Positions 1-8,865 are shown, counted from the stretch's first letter. The stretch is 49,111 nucleotides of DNA from an uncultured Pseudoflavonifractor sp. (GCF_944387805.1 NZ_CALXGI010000016.1:1-49111), one strand, 5' to 3'. Numbers and translations: made by a program. The notes: generated by a model from the sequence alone, not told the origin.

Positions 1-81
1 TCTATCGGGGAGTCCTTTTTTTGTCCATAGCTATAAGCTCTTTATCCACTGGCAGACCCAGTGGTTCTTTAAGCAAACCAA

Positions 82-120
82 AAAAAGAAAGACATGACCT
101 TTGGTCATGTCTTTCTTTTT
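82..120 (-). terminator. Intrinsic terminator of tRNA-Gly
   Basis: An 18-bp inverted repeat (arms 82-99 and 103-120, loop TTT) lies directly at the 3' end of tRNA-Gly and continues into a T-rich run when read on the minus strand. The outer part is A/T only, so it could stop transcription from either side. Confidence 0.75.
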
Positions 121-195
121 GGAGCGGGTGACGAGGCTCGAACTCGCTACCTCCACCTTGGCAAGGTGGCGCTCTACCAGATGAGCTACACCCGC
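120..195 (-). tRNA. tRNA-Gly (GCC)
   Basis: Read on the minus strand this gives a complete 76-nt cloverleaf. The acceptor stem GCGGGTG pairs with CACCCGC, followed by a T discriminator and an encoded CCA. The anticodon arm is CCACC with loop TTGCCAA, so the anticodon is GCC (glycine). The T arm carries GTTCGAG. It is followed by a terminator and preceded by its own consensus promoter, so it is transcribed independently of the lipoprotein gene upstream. Confidence 0.97.
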
Positions 196-209
196 AAGCG
201 ACAGATGTT

Positions 210-238
210 ATTATAGCGGCTTGTCCGCCATCTGTCAA
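210..238 (-). promoter_or_regulatory. Consensus sigma-A promoter of tRNA-Gly
   Basis: On the minus strand TTGACA (233-238), a 17-nt spacer and TATAAT (210-215) form a perfect consensus promoter. The predicted start, near 203, is about 8 nt before the mature tRNA 5' end at 195. Confidence 0.9.
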
Positions 239-262
239 CTCTTTTTTCATTTTTCTCTGAAT

Positions 263-1510
263 TTATTTTTCCTTCCCCAAGATGCCTACGGATACCAGCT
301 CCTCTTCTCCGCCGGAGTGCGTTGGGATCTCAGAGGGCACCGGCAGTTCCGAGGGAATGGGGATGTCTGAGGGCAGCACTGCCTCCTCCGACTGGGGCTG
401 GAGACCGCAGCTGGGAAACTCCTCCCGGTTCCACTGGTAGCCCTGCTCTGTCATCTCCGCGTCCTGGAGGGCAAGGCCGTCAGCCCGCGTGGCGTCCACA
501 TGGCGGCTCTCCCCGTCAGGCAGGGTGACAATGTTCCAGTACCAGTCGGCGCCGTCCAGGGTGCCGGGCACTACTGTACACTCAATCCCCGTGTACTGGC
601 ACAGCAGCCGGAAGGCCAGGGCCATGCCCTCGCTGTCCGCCCGGCCGTCTACCAGGGCGGAATAGGCGGTGTTGGCCCTGCGGCCCTCGCTGTCCCGCAG
701 GCCGTACTGGGCGGTGCTCCGCAGCAGGTCAAAAAGGGTCCTGAGCCCCGTCAGGTCCCCTTCCACCTCCAGACGGGAGCCGATGCTGCTCAGCCGGGCT
801 GCCAGCCGCTCTTTCTTTCGCTGGAGCAGCTCCGGGTCCTCCGGGTAGCTGAGCTGGATCTCTACAATCCTCACTCCGCCGGGAGCGGTCTTTTTCTCCC
901 CGGTCAGGCCGGGATAGATGGATACCGTCACTTCAGGCATGCCCAGGGCGGATTCCGGAGTGTCATAGTAGGCCTGCCGGACCAGATCCTGAATAAATTC
1001 CTCATCCTCGTTGAAATAGGTCACCCGCAGCACCGCCTCCGCGCCAAAGGACCGCAGCGTATCCTGCAGCTCCTCCCGGATGGCGCTGGTACCGGTGACT
1101 GAGACAATGCTCTTCACCTGGTCCTGGGTGCGGCGGTAGCTGATGTACACGCTCACCTCATAATAGGAGACAATGTAGGATGTCTGGGGCTTAATGTAGC
1201 TGACGGCGTAGGACCCCAGGGGGTATTCCTGAACCGCGTAGAGGCAGGCGGCATCCACGTCGGCGTCCACATCCCCCCGGTCGGGGGTGTAGTTGGACAG
1301 ATGGACCACGCCGTAGGATATGCCCTGTTCCACAAAATGAATAACCGCGTCCTCCAGCTGCTGGTAGTTCTCGGCGGTAATCACGTCGCCGTCGGCGGCA
1401 AGGCCGTCGTCGTGGGGCTGAACCACGGTGTAGTTGTGGTCCAGCATGGAGGCGCAGCCACCCAGCCCCAGGGTCAGCAGCAGGGCCAGAACAGCAAGAA
1501 CTCGCTTCAC
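263..1510 (-). CDS. Lipoprotein with degenerate transglutaminase-like domain
   Basis: The 415-residue product starts with a lipoprotein signal (charged start, leucine-rich core, lipobox LGGC with Cys19), so it is expected on the outer face of the membrane. Residues about 265-345 resemble a transglutaminase-like (TGL) domain, but the Cys position of the Cys-His-Asp triad is Ser293 (in DSEGMA) and the usual HxWN is WYWN (323-326). Only Asp339 (in VDAT) is kept, so it is probably not catalytic. A Pro/Ser/Glu-rich tail follows. The GTG start has a GGGAGG site upstream. It lies 35 bp after mrdA, which suggests co-transcription with mreC-mreD-mrdA and a cell-envelope role. The fold assignment is moderate; the function is unknown. 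Confidence 0.8.
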   Translation of the reverse strand: MKRVLAVLALLLTLGLGGCASMLDHNYTVVQPHDDGLAADGDVITAENYQQLEDAVIHFVEQGISYGVVHLSNYTPDRGDVDADVDAACLYAVQEYPLGSYAVSYIKPQTSYIVSYYEVSVYISYRRTQDQVKSIVSVTGTSAIREELQDTLRSFGAEAVLRVTYFNEDEEFIQDLVRQAYYDTPESALGMPEVTVSIYPGLTGEKKTAPGGVRIVEIQLSYPEDPELLQRKKERLAARLSSIGSRLEVEGDLTGLRTLFDLLRSTAQYGLRDSEGRRANTAYSALVDGRADSEGMALAFRLLCQYTGIECTVVPGTLDGADWYWNIVTLPDGESRHVDATRADGLALQDAEMTEQGYQWNREEFPSCGLQPQSEEAVLPSDIPIPSELPVPSEIPTHSGGEEELVSVGILGKEK

Positions 1511-1545
1511 GGGGCTCGCGCCTCCCTTCTCTTCTCAGATGCCGC

Positions 1546-3639
1546 TCAGTGGAGCAGCTGGTTTTCCCCGTCCACCGACTCCATAGTGGTCCCGTTGCTG
1601 AAGTAGTAGGACAGGATTTCGGCGGCAATACCCGCCAGGTCGGTGCCGCTGCCGCCGTGTTCCACCACCACGGAGACGGCGATCTCCGGGTCGTCGTAGG
1701 GCGCGAAGCAGACCAGCACGGCGTTGGACTCGCTGTCCACCTGGCCTACCTGGGCGGTACCCGTCTTGGCGCCCACCTCCACGGGCAGGTCGGCAAAGGC
1801 GTTCTTGACGCTGCCCTCGTTGGCCATCAGGTACATGCCGTACTTGACCGCCTCCAGGTTCTCCTCGTCGATGTCCACACTGTCCAGCAGCTGGGGCTCA
1901 TACTCATAGATCACCTCGGAGAAGTCGCTGGACTTGACGCTCTGAAGGATATGGGTGGCATACCGGTCGCCGCCGTTGACCAGAGTGGCCACGTAGTTGG
2001 CCAGCTGGAGGGGGGTAACCTGGGTGTTGCCCTGGCCGATGGAGGCGGACAGCAGGTCGCCGCCGTACCAGGTCATGCCCAGGGCCTCGCTGGTCTCGGG
2101 ACCGGCCACCCGGCCGGATTTTCCGCCCAGCTCAAAGCCGGTGCTCTCCCCCAGGCCGAACATGGAGGCGTACTGGTCGATGAGGTCGATGCCCAGCCGG
2201 TCGCCCAGGGTGTAGAAGTAGATGTTGCAGGAGTCCTTGATGGCGTTGGCCATGTCCTCCATGCCGTGGCTGCCGCCGTACTGGAGGTAGTACCAGCAGG
2301 CGGGGTGGTAGTCGCCGTAGGGGTACTTCTCCCCCGCCGGGTACTGGAACCGGCCGGTGTCCCGGATCTTCTCGGTGGGGGTCACCAGCCCCTCCTGGAG
2401 GGCAGCGGTGCCCACAATCATCTTGAAGGTGGAGCCGGGGGAGTACAGGCCGTTGATGGCCCGGTTGTTGAAGGGATTAAGGGGGTTGCTGGCGACCTCG
2501 TTGTAGAGGGTGGTATTGCTGTAAATGGTGGTCAGGTCGTAGGTGGGGTAGGAGGCCATGGCCAGTACGCCGCCGGTCATGTCGGTCACCACCACGGCGC
2601 CGCCCTCGGTGTACTCCGACTCCAGGCCCTCAATGCCGTTGGCCAGGGCCCGCTCGGCCGCCTCCTGGAGGCGGATGTCAATGGTCAGGCTCACATTGCC
2701 CCCCGGCTCCGGCTCCAGCGTCTCGCCGGTCTCGCTGTCGGTGAGCCAGTACTGGGAGACAACCTTGCCGTCTGTGTTGGTGTTGATGGCCCGCTGTCCC
2801 GCGGTGCCCTTCAGGTAGGACTCAAAGGCCAGCTCCACGCCGTCCTTACCCACGGTGTCGTCCATCTGGTAGCCGTCGATGTTCTTGTAGTATTCCCAGT
2901 CGTCGGAATACATGCTGCCCACGTGGCCCAGCAGATGGGCGGCGTAGGTAGTGTTGTACTGCCGGACGGTGGTGGGCTCGATGGTGACACCCACCAGCCC
3001 CTCCTCCTTGACCCGGGAGATAAAGTCGATGTCCACGTCCTGGGCAAACACATAGGAGGTGCGCAGAATGTCCAGAGAGCGCATGCGCAGCTCGCACAGC
3101 ACCCCCACCAGGGCCCGGCCATCCTCAGGGGAGACACTCTCGTCCACCTCATAGAATTCCCGCATCCTGGCCAGCAGGATGTCCGGCCCCTGCTGAGCCG
3201 CTTCGGTCCACTTCATCTGCTCCAGGAAAGCCTCATACCGGGCCTGGCCGGCCTCGGTGAGGGTGTCGGTATAGGTGAAAGGCTCAGTCATGGAGATGGG
3301 CAGCACCTCGTCGGTCCACGTCACCCCCTCCTCCCGGCAGATCTCCAGCAGGGCGAGCAGGTTGGGGTTGCGCTCGGCCTCCTCCCCCATGATGGAGGTG
3401 TCCAGCGTGACCTGATAGACCGTCCTGTTGGACACCAGCACCCGGCCGTACCGGTCCAGAATCTGGCCCCGGGCGGCCTCCACGGTCTCGGTTTTCGTAA
3501 TGTTGCGCACGGATCTCTCCCGATAGTCGGCGCCGTGGACAATCTGAAGATTGTGGAGCACGGCGGTAAAGACGCCGATGATGAGCACCAGGATCAGGGT
3601 GATGACCCGGAGACGGGCGCGGAACTGTCTGGCTTCCAA
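1546..3639 (-). CDS. mrdA: Penicillin-binding protein 2 (elongasome transpeptidase)
   Basis: A class B PBP of 697 residues: the D,D-transpeptidase that cross-links peptidoglycan during side-wall elongation. It has one N-terminal membrane anchor (about residues 11-30), a PBP dimer domain and a transpeptidase domain with all three active-site motifs: STFK at 403-406 (nucleophile Ser403), SCN at 470-472 and KTG at 625-627. Its position directly after mreC and mreD identifies it as the MrdA/PBP2 type rather than a division PBP. It is 45 bp downstream of mreD in the same direction, consistent with one operon. Confidence 0.95.
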   Translation of the reverse strand: MEARQFRARLRVITLILVLIIGVFTAVLHNLQIVHGADYRERSVRNITKTETVEAARGQILDRYGRVLVSNRTVYQVTLDTSIMGEEAERNPNLLALLEICREEGVTWTDEVLPISMTEPFTYTDTLTEAGQARYEAFLEQMKWTEAAQQGPDILLARMREFYEVDESVSPEDGRALVGVLCELRMRSLDILRTSYVFAQDVDIDFISRVKEEGLVGVTIEPTTVRQYNTTYAAHLLGHVGSMYSDDWEYYKNIDGYQMDDTVGKDGVELAFESYLKGTAGQRAINTNTDGKVVSQYWLTDSETGETLEPEPGGNVSLTIDIRLQEAAERALANGIEGLESEYTEGGAVVVTDMTGGVLAMASYPTYDLTTIYSNTTLYNEVASNPLNPFNNRAINGLYSPGSTFKMIVGTAALQEGLVTPTEKIRDTGRFQYPAGEKYPYGDYHPACWYYLQYGGSHGMEDMANAIKDSCNIYFYTLGDRLGIDLIDQYASMFGLGESTGFELGGKSGRVAGPETSEALGMTWYGGDLLSASIGQGNTQVTPLQLANYVATLVNGGDRYATHILQSVKSSDFSEVIYEYEPQLLDSVDIDEENLEAVKYGMYLMANEGSVKNAFADLPVEVGAKTGTAQVGQVDSESNAVLVCFAPYDDPEIAVSVVVEHGGSGTDLAGIAAEILSYYFSNGTTMESVDGENQLLH

Positions 3640-3684
3640 GGGGTACCTCCTTACAGGCGGCCCGGGGCATGCGTGCGCCGGGGA

Positions 3685-4194
3685 TTAGAACAGGGTTGCG
3701 AACTGGGTCCGGCTCCAGACCCAGTGGAAGATAGCGTAGATTAACGGGATAAAAACCAGGGAAAAGAGAAATTCCGGGACGGCCACCCTCAGCAGGGCGG
3801 TCAGGTCGGCCACCTGGAAGAGAAGCCGCCAGCCCACCCGGAAGAGTTCAATGAGAAAGAGACCGGCGGCGGAGCAGAGGGCGCAGCCCACCAGATTCTG
3901 CCGCACCAGGTACTGGGCGGTGATGCCCGCCCCGGCGCCCAGAAGGGCCAGGGATAGGGTCATAGCGCCGTTGGTTCCGTACACCGCGTCGCAGATCACG
4001 CCCACCGCCAGGCCAAAGCCCGCGCCCGGGGCTCCCCCCTCCAGTACGGCCACCGTAATGGCCGCCAGGGGCAGCAGGGTGGGCGACACGCCGAAGAGAG
4101 AGATGCGGCTGAGGACGTATACCTCCAAAAACCACACGGGCAGGAGGGCCAGGCCGTAGATCAGCCATTTTGTGAGAAAATCCCGCTGTGTCAT
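3685..4194 (-). CDS. mreD: Rod shape-determining membrane protein MreD
   Basis: A 169-residue, very hydrophobic protein with about five membrane segments, the size and profile of MreD, which connects the elongasome (MreB, MreC, RodA, PBP2) in the membrane. The family is poorly conserved in sequence; the call rests on size, topology and its place between mreC (12 bp gap) and mrdA. ATG start. Confidence 0.88.
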   Translation of the reverse strand: MTQRDFLTKWLIYGLALLPVWFLEVYVLSRISLFGVSPTLLPLAAITVAVLEGGAPGAGFGLAVGVICDAVYGTNGAMTLSLALLGAGAGITAQYLVRQNLVGCALCSAAGLFLIELFRVGWRLLFQVADLTALLRVAVPEFLFSLVFIPLIYAIFHWVWSRTQFATLF

Positions 4195-4206
4195 CTGCCC
4201 GCCCCC

Positions 4207-5049
4207 TTACTCCACAATGTCAAAATCGGTGATAACGAACACCTGCTGCAGATCGTTCAGGTTGGCGGAGGGCGTGATAATGGCGTACCGGGTCATGCCA
4301 GAGTCGTCGGTGTGGACGGTGTCCACCGTGCCCACCAGCAGCCCCGCCGGGTACACGCCGCCCCGGCCGGAGGTAAGCACCTCGTCCCCGGACACCAGGT
4401 CGGTGTTCTCGGGCAGGTAGCTCAGCTTCAGCTTGCCCTCCCCCATGAGGGCGAAGTCGCCCTCCAGGATGGCGGCGGTGTCGGTGCGGGCCAGGATGCC
4501 GCCCATCTCGGTGTCGGTGTCGATGATGGTGGTGACGGTGGCCCAGTTGAGCCCCACCGTGGTGACCACGCCCACCAGATTGCCGTACTGGTCGATGACG
4601 CAGTCCTCGGCGGCAATGCCCATGTTCTCCCCCTTGCTGATGGTGAAGGTGGAGTACCAGTTGGTGGCCCCCACGGCGGTGACGGTGGCCGACTCCAGCG
4701 TCAAATCCCGCCGCTGCTCCCGCAGACCCAGCAGGCTGCGCAGCCGCTCGTTCTCCCGGCTGTCGGCCTCGGCCTGGCGGACCTGCTCCTCCATCTCGGC
4801 AATCTGGATTTTCAGCTGCTCGTTCTCCTCCACCAGCTGGTCGTACTGGAAGGCGTAGTCGTACACCCCCTCCACCCAGCCCACAAAGCCGTTGATGCCG
4901 TTGCGCACCGGTGTGGTAACAAAGCCCACCACGCTGGCGATGGGGTTGGCCGTGCCGCCCAGAAGGACGGAGGTCACCAGCGTAATGAGGGCCAGCAGCA
5001 CCGCGATAATGAGAATGAGCACGCCGTTATGGCGGAAAAAGTCTTTCAA
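4207..5049 (-). CDS. mreC: Rod shape-determining protein MreC
   Basis: About 280 residues: a short cytoplasmic start, one membrane helix, a coiled coil (about residues 65-110, rich in Glu/Gln/Arg) and the two beta-barrel domains of MreC, which acts outside the membrane as the elongasome scaffold for PBP2. I chose TTG at 5049 because GGAGG lies 5 nt before it and because MreC proteins usually begin with a short Lys/Phe-rich stretch such as KDFFR. A GTG at 5061 in the same frame would add four residues but has a poor ribosome site. No mreB lies nearby; the next gene upstream is maf. Confidence 0.92.
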   Translation of the reverse strand: MKDFFRHNGVLILIIAVLLALITLVTSVLLGGTANPIASVVGFVTTPVRNGINGFVGWVEGVYDYAFQYDQLVEENEQLKIQIAEMEEQVRQAEADSRENERLRSLLGLREQRRDLTLESATVTAVGATNWYSTFTISKGENMGIAAEDCVIDQYGNLVGVVTTVGLNWATVTTIIDTDTEMGGILARTDTAAILEGDFALMGEGKLKLSYLPENTDLVSGDEVLTSGRGGVYPAGLLVGTVDTVHTDDSGMTRYAIITPSANLNDLQQVFVITDFDIVE

Positions 5050-5110
5050 AGCAACCTCCACCCGCGTTCAGGCGGGTCTTTCCAGCAGTTATGTCCTCAG
5101 ATAGGGTGCA

Positions 5111-5701
5111 TTACCCCTCGGCGGCCAGCCTGAGGCAGTCCACCCCGAAGCGGGCGAGCATGCCGCTCAGGCGGCACACCGGCAGGCCCATCACGTTGTA
5201 GTAGTCGCCGCTGATGCCCTGGATGAGCAGGGCGCCGTAGCCCTGGATGCCGTAGGCGCCGGCCTTGTCCATGGGCTCGCCGGTGGCGATATAGTGCTCA
5301 ATCTCCTCCTCGCTCAGCTCCCGGAAGGTGACGTCGGTGACCTCGTGGGCGGTCTGCTTCTCCCCGCCCCGGCAGACGGTGACGCCGGTGTACACCTGAT
5401 GGCGCACGCCGGAGAGGGCAGAGAGCATCTTGAAGGCGTCCAGCTCGTCGGCTGGCTTGCCCAGCACAGCCCCCTCCAGGGCCACCACCGTGTCGGCGGC
5501 GATGACAATGGCGTCCTCCCCCGCCTTTCCGGCCACGGCGGCCGCCTTCTCGGCGGACAGGCGGCGGACCAGCTCCTCGGGGGGCAGGCCGCGGAAGGCG
5601 CTCTCGTCCACGTTGGGGGAGATGGTCTCAAAGTCCCGGATGCCCATCCGCTCCAGCAGCTCCTTCCGCCGGGGGGACTGGGACGCAAGAATAATCTTCA
5701 T
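5111..5701 (-). CDS. maf: Maf family nucleotide pyrophosphatase
   Basis: A 196-residue Maf/Ham1-fold protein that hydrolyses non-canonical or modified nucleoside triphosphates. Visible family motifs are the N-terminal ASQSPRRKELL, the central AADTVV with the catalytic-region Asp, LGKP, and the C-terminal DKAGAYGIQG followed by GDYYNVMGLP. The start is ATG 5701 with AAGGAG upstream; a longer reading frame exists but would overlap dut. It lies 14 bp after dut, so two nucleotide-pool cleaning enzymes are adjacent at the head of the mre genes, a common Firmicute arrangement. Confidence 0.93.
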   Translation of the reverse strand: MKIILASQSPRRKELLERMGIRDFETISPNVDESAFRGLPPEELVRRLSAEKAAAVAGKAGEDAIVIAADTVVALEGAVLGKPADELDAFKMLSALSGVRHQVYTGVTVCRGGEKQTAHEVTDVTFRELSEEEIEHYIATGEPMDKAGAYGIQGYGALLIQGISGDYYNVMGLPVCRLSGMLARFGVDCLRLAAEG

Positions 5702-5715
5702 GTTCTGATACTCCT

Positions 5716-6165
5716 TTACTTTCCGGTGGAGCCGAAGCCGCCCTGGCCCCGCTCGGTCTCGTCCAGGCTGCCGCACACCTCCAGCCGGGCCTGGACCACC
5801 GGCATCACCGCCAGCTGGGCGATGCGGTCGCCGGGGGCGACGGTGTAGGCCTTGTCGGACAGGTTGGTCAGGCCCACCCGGATCTCTCCCCGGTAGTCGC
5901 TGTCAATGACGCCCACGCCGTTGGAGAGGGTGATGCCGTGCCTGATGCCCAGGCCGGAGCGGGCGAACACCAGGGCCACATACTCCGCAGAGGGCAGGGC
6001 GATGGCGATGCCGGTGGGGATGGACACCAGGGCCCGGGGTTCCACCGTCACCGGCCCGTCCACGCAGGCGCACAGGTCCATGGCCGCCGCGCCGGCGCTG
6101 GCGTAAAAGGGCGCGGGGATCTCCTTCCCGATTTTCGGGGATACATACTTGATTTTCAGGTTCAT
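5716..6165 (-). CDS. dut: Deoxyuridine 5'-triphosphate nucleotidohydrolase
   Basis: A 149-residue trimeric dUTPase that converts dUTP to dUMP and pyrophosphate, keeping uracil out of DNA. Conserved motifs appear in order: motif I (AAAMDLCA), motif II (ARSGLGIRHG), motif III with the catalytic Asp (GVGVIDSDYRGEI), motif IV (GDRIAQL) and the flexible C-terminal motif V (RGQGGFGSTG). ATG start with GGAGG upstream. It lies 68 bp after the U32 peptidase gene. Confidence 0.96.
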   Translation of the reverse strand: MNLKIKYVSPKIGKEIPAPFYASAGAAAMDLCACVDGPVTVEPRALVSIPTGIAIALPSAEYVALVFARSGLGIRHGITLSNGVGVIDSDYRGEIRVGLTNLSDKAYTVAPGDRIAQLAVMPVVQARLEVCGSLDETERGQGGFGSTGK

Positions 6166-6233
6166 ATTGCCTCCGGAGGGCTGCCGCCCTCATGTTTTGA
6201 TGTGTGTATTATACCCGGACAGGGGATTTCCCT

Positions 6234-8306
6234 TTACTCCACGTCCCGGTAGTACAGGCCCCTGGTGTACTCGCCGGGGGTCCAGTCCCCTGTCTCCCGG
6301 TACCGGGCGGCCACCCGGGCGCACTCGTCGGGGGTCTCGGTGGTGAACATGAGCCGCTGGGCCCACAGGCCGATGCGCCGATAGTCCCCCTGCCGGTCGG
6401 CCAGGAACAGCTTCTGGCAGTTGAGAAGCTCGTTGCGGCAGCCCGGCGCCTTCACCACCGGGAACTGCTTGCCCTTCCGGTCGGTGAGCAGGTTCTCATT
6501 GTGGCAGTTGCAGCGGCCGGTGCGGTTCTTGATGACGCAGCTCTCCATGATCATCAGAGGCAGGCGGCCGTAGGTGATGAGCTCGGTGTCCATGGGCTTG
6601 GAGATGTCCCGCACCTGGGCCAGCTTCAGCTCAAAGGACAGGGTGGACGACACCAGCCCCAGCTTCTTGAGCTCCTTGAGGGCCTGGGCGTTGTACACCT
6701 CCAGGCCGTAGTCCCCCCGGAGGGTGAAGCCCAGCTCTCTGGCGATGGGCAGCATGCCCAGGTTGCCCACCAGGGCGTCTGTGACCCCCAGCTCCCTGGC
6801 CTTCTCCAGCTGCTTTACCAGCTCGTCCCGCTCCCGGTCCCAGGCCACGCGGGGCAGGGTGACGGCCAAGCGGCCCCTGGCCAGCTCCACGGTCTCCGGG
6901 TGGGCGTACAGCTCACCGGCGGGCACATAGATCAGGGCGGGGTCCTGCTCCATCAGCGCGGCGGTGACCTGCCCGGCCTTGAATACGGACACGGTCAGCT
7001 CCGGGGGCTCCTTCCGGTTGTTGTACCGGGCCCCGGGGTGGAATTCCCCGCTGCGCCGCTCCGGCAGAGCCGTGCGCTGGCGGGACAGGTCCTCCAGCAC
7101 CTCACGCCGCATGGCGTTGAGGGCGGACAGGGGCAGGGACAGCCCGTCCTCCACCAGGGCCCGCACCCTGTCGCAGCGGTAAGGGGTGCCGCCGGTCTTG
7201 GCCAGCTGTTCCTCCACCTGCCCGGTGGTGATGGCCCGGGTGCGGGCGGCCTCGGGGACGGGGCCCTTGACGGTGGCCACCCGGCCGGCGCTGTCCTCCA
7301 CGCCCACCTGGGCGCTCTCGCCGGGACGGATCATGGCGTAGAAGGTGACGGGCACACGGGGATTCTCCCGCTGGTACATAGCCCTGGCCTGGGCAAAGAG
7401 CTCCCTGGGCTCCCTGGTCTCCTCCCGGACGCCGAACATGTCCGGCCCCTGCCTGTCCATATAGAACCCGTCGGTAAAGCCCTGGCGGGAGAAGGCGGCG
7501 GTGAGCTGCTCAATCTCCTCCGCCGTGGGCTCCCGGTTCTCCCTGATGGCCTTGGCGTAGATGGAGATGACCACCGCCACGTACTCAGGCCGCTTCATGC
7601 GGCCCTCAATCTTCAGGCAGGCCACGCCCATCCGCTTGAGCTCCTGGATGTGACCGGCCATGGACATGTCCTTGAGGGACAGGGGGTTGCCGTCGGCCCT
7701 GCCGTTCCAGCCGTACTTGAGGCGGCAGGGCTGGGCGCACAGGCCCCGGTTGCCCGACCGGCCGCCGATCATGGAGGACATGAAGCACTGGCCGGAGTAG
7801 CACATGCACAGGGCGCCGTGGCCGAAGACCTCAATCTCAATGGGGGAGTTCTGGCAGATATAGGCGATCTGGTCCCGGGACAGCTCCCGGGAGAGCACCA
7901 CACGGGTCATGCCCAGGTCGGCGCACAGCTTCACGCCGTCCAGGTTGTGGACGGTCATCTGGGTGGAGGCGTGGACGGGCAGGTCGGGCGAGGCCTGACG
8001 CAGCACCCGCAGCATGCCCAGGTCCTGGACCAGCACCGCGTCCACGCCGATCTCTCCGGCCTCGGCGGCCAGCCGGGCGCCCTCGGGCAGCTCCCGGTCG
8101 GTGAGCAGGGTGTTGAGGGTGAGGTACACCTTCACCCCCCGCAGATGGCAGTAAGAAACCGCCGCCGCAAATTCCTCCCGGGAGAAATTCTTCGCGTTGC
8201 GGCGGGCGTTGAAGTCACCGTATCCCATGTAGACTGCGTCTGCGCCGGCCTGTACGGCGGCGGTCACCGCCTCCATGGAGCCGGCGGGAGCCAGCAATTC
8301 CAGCAT
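6234..8306 (-). CDS. U32 family peptidase (large form, RlhA/YhbU-like)
   Basis: A 690-residue U32 protein. The first ~300 residues form the TIM-barrel U32 domain starting LELLAPAG, with the family signature FGHGALCMCYSGQC and nearby cysteines (GLCAQPCR). The remainder is the long C-terminal extension of the large U32 proteins, ending in a second Cys cluster (SCVIKN...CNC, then a Cys in PGC). Relatives act in RNA hydroxylation (RlhA) or as collagenase-like peptidases; the Cys pattern and domain layout fit the RNA-modification branch better, but this is inference. AAGGAGG precedes the ATG. It is 34 nt downstream of the terminator that ends zapA. Confidence 0.9.
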   Translation of the reverse strand: MLELLAPAGSMEAVTAAVQAGADAVYMGYGDFNARRNAKNFSREEFAAAVSYCHLRGVKVYLTLNTLLTDRELPEGARLAAEAGEIGVDAVLVQDLGMLRVLRQASPDLPVHASTQMTVHNLDGVKLCADLGMTRVVLSRELSRDQIAYICQNSPIEIEVFGHGALCMCYSGQCFMSSMIGGRSGNRGLCAQPCRLKYGWNGRADGNPLSLKDMSMAGHIQELKRMGVACLKIEGRMKRPEYVAVVISIYAKAIRENREPTAEEIEQLTAAFSRQGFTDGFYMDRQGPDMFGVREETREPRELFAQARAMYQRENPRVPVTFYAMIRPGESAQVGVEDSAGRVATVKGPVPEAARTRAITTGQVEEQLAKTGGTPYRCDRVRALVEDGLSLPLSALNAMRREVLEDLSRQRTALPERRSGEFHPGARYNNRKEPPELTVSVFKAGQVTAALMEQDPALIYVPAGELYAHPETVELARGRLAVTLPRVAWDRERDELVKQLEKARELGVTDALVGNLGMLPIARELGFTLRGDYGLEVYNAQALKELKKLGLVSSTLSFELKLAQVRDISKPMDTELITYGRLPLMIMESCVIKNRTGRCNCHNENLLTDRKGKQFPVVKAPGCRNELLNCQKLFLADRQGDYRRIGLWAQRLMFTTETPDECARVAARYRETGDWTPGEYTRGLYYRDVE

Positions 8307-8330
8307 AGCGTCCTCCTTGTCTGTTGTATG

Positions 8331-8383
8331 AAAAGAAAAAGGGCCGCCGGTCCGCCGGAATCACTCCGCCGGACCGGCGGCCC
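8331..8383 (-). terminator. Intrinsic terminator between zapA and the U32 gene
   Basis: A perfect 13-bp GC stem (8341-8353 with 8371-8383, nearly extendable to 19 bp) is followed on the minus strand by TTTTTCTTTT. It sits 165 nt after zapA and only 34 nt before the U32 start, so it ends zapA transcripts or attenuates read-through into the downstream operon. Confidence 0.85.
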
Positions 8384-8547
8384 CTCTGCGTCAATTGCCA
8401 GCCTGCCGAAAACGTTTTTTCACCGGGCTGCTGCGCTTTTTCAAGCCTTAAAAGTTTGACTGCACGGGAAAGACAACCCTGACGGTTTTCTTTCACACTG
8501 TCTTCCCCTCCGGAACCTCAACCCTCAGGGGGTATCGGCCGTCTCAA

Positions 8548-8865
8548 TTACTTCTTCTGGTTCTGGAGCTTGAAGATCTCCCGCTTGGCCTCGGACAGCT
8601 CCATCTTCAGCTTGGTGGCCTCCTCCAGATACTCCTTGAGCTGGCGGCGCAGATTCTCGCTGGCCTCCACCTCCTTGAAGTACTCGTCGGCAATGTTGAC
8701 GGCGGTGAGCACCGCCCCGTCCACCAGAGAGACCCGGGCGCCCTCCAGCACCTGCTTCATCTGGGCGTCCACATGCTGCGCCACCTTCTCCACATAGCCC
8801 TGGTCCTCGGTGGCCACAAGGGTGTACTCCTGTCCGGCGATGGTGACTGTGACGCGGTTTTTCAT
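8548..8865 (-). CDS. zapA: Cell division protein ZapA
   Basis: A 105-residue protein with the ZapA N-terminal fold (starting KNRVTVTIAGQEYTL) and a C-terminal coiled coil (residues ~65-105, Glu/Lys/Leu heptads). ZapA bundles FtsZ filaments at the division site. GGGAGGGG precedes the ATG. It has its own extended -10 promoter and a terminator, so it is probably a single-gene unit. The zapA-U32 neighbourhood is common in Clostridia. Confidence 0.93.
   Translation of the reverse strand: MKNRVTVTIAGQEYTLVATEDQGYVEKVAQHVDAQMKQVLEGARVSLVDGAVLTAVNIADEYFKEVEASENLRRQLKEYLEEATKLKMELSEAKREIFKLQNQKK

Noticed and set aside
46..70. Small hairpin CCACTGG/CCAGTGG followed by TTCTTT
   Set aside because: It could end a plus-strand gene lying left of the window, but only a few codons are visible, too little to support a feature.
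2..250. 82-residue minus-strand frame
   Set aside because: It runs straight through tRNA-Gly, its promoter and its terminator, so it is not coding.
1549..3744. 731-residue plus-strand frame opposite mrdA
   Set aside because: It is the antisense of mrdA; low-complexity Gly/Val/His-rich sequence and no domain. The same applies to long antisense frames opposite the U32 gene (6204-8459), purL (27900-31685), secA (34799-37618) and the ABC genes.
8215..8496. 93-residue minus-strand frame before the U32 gene
   Set aside because: It covers the terminator at 8331-8383 and overlaps the U32 start in another frame.
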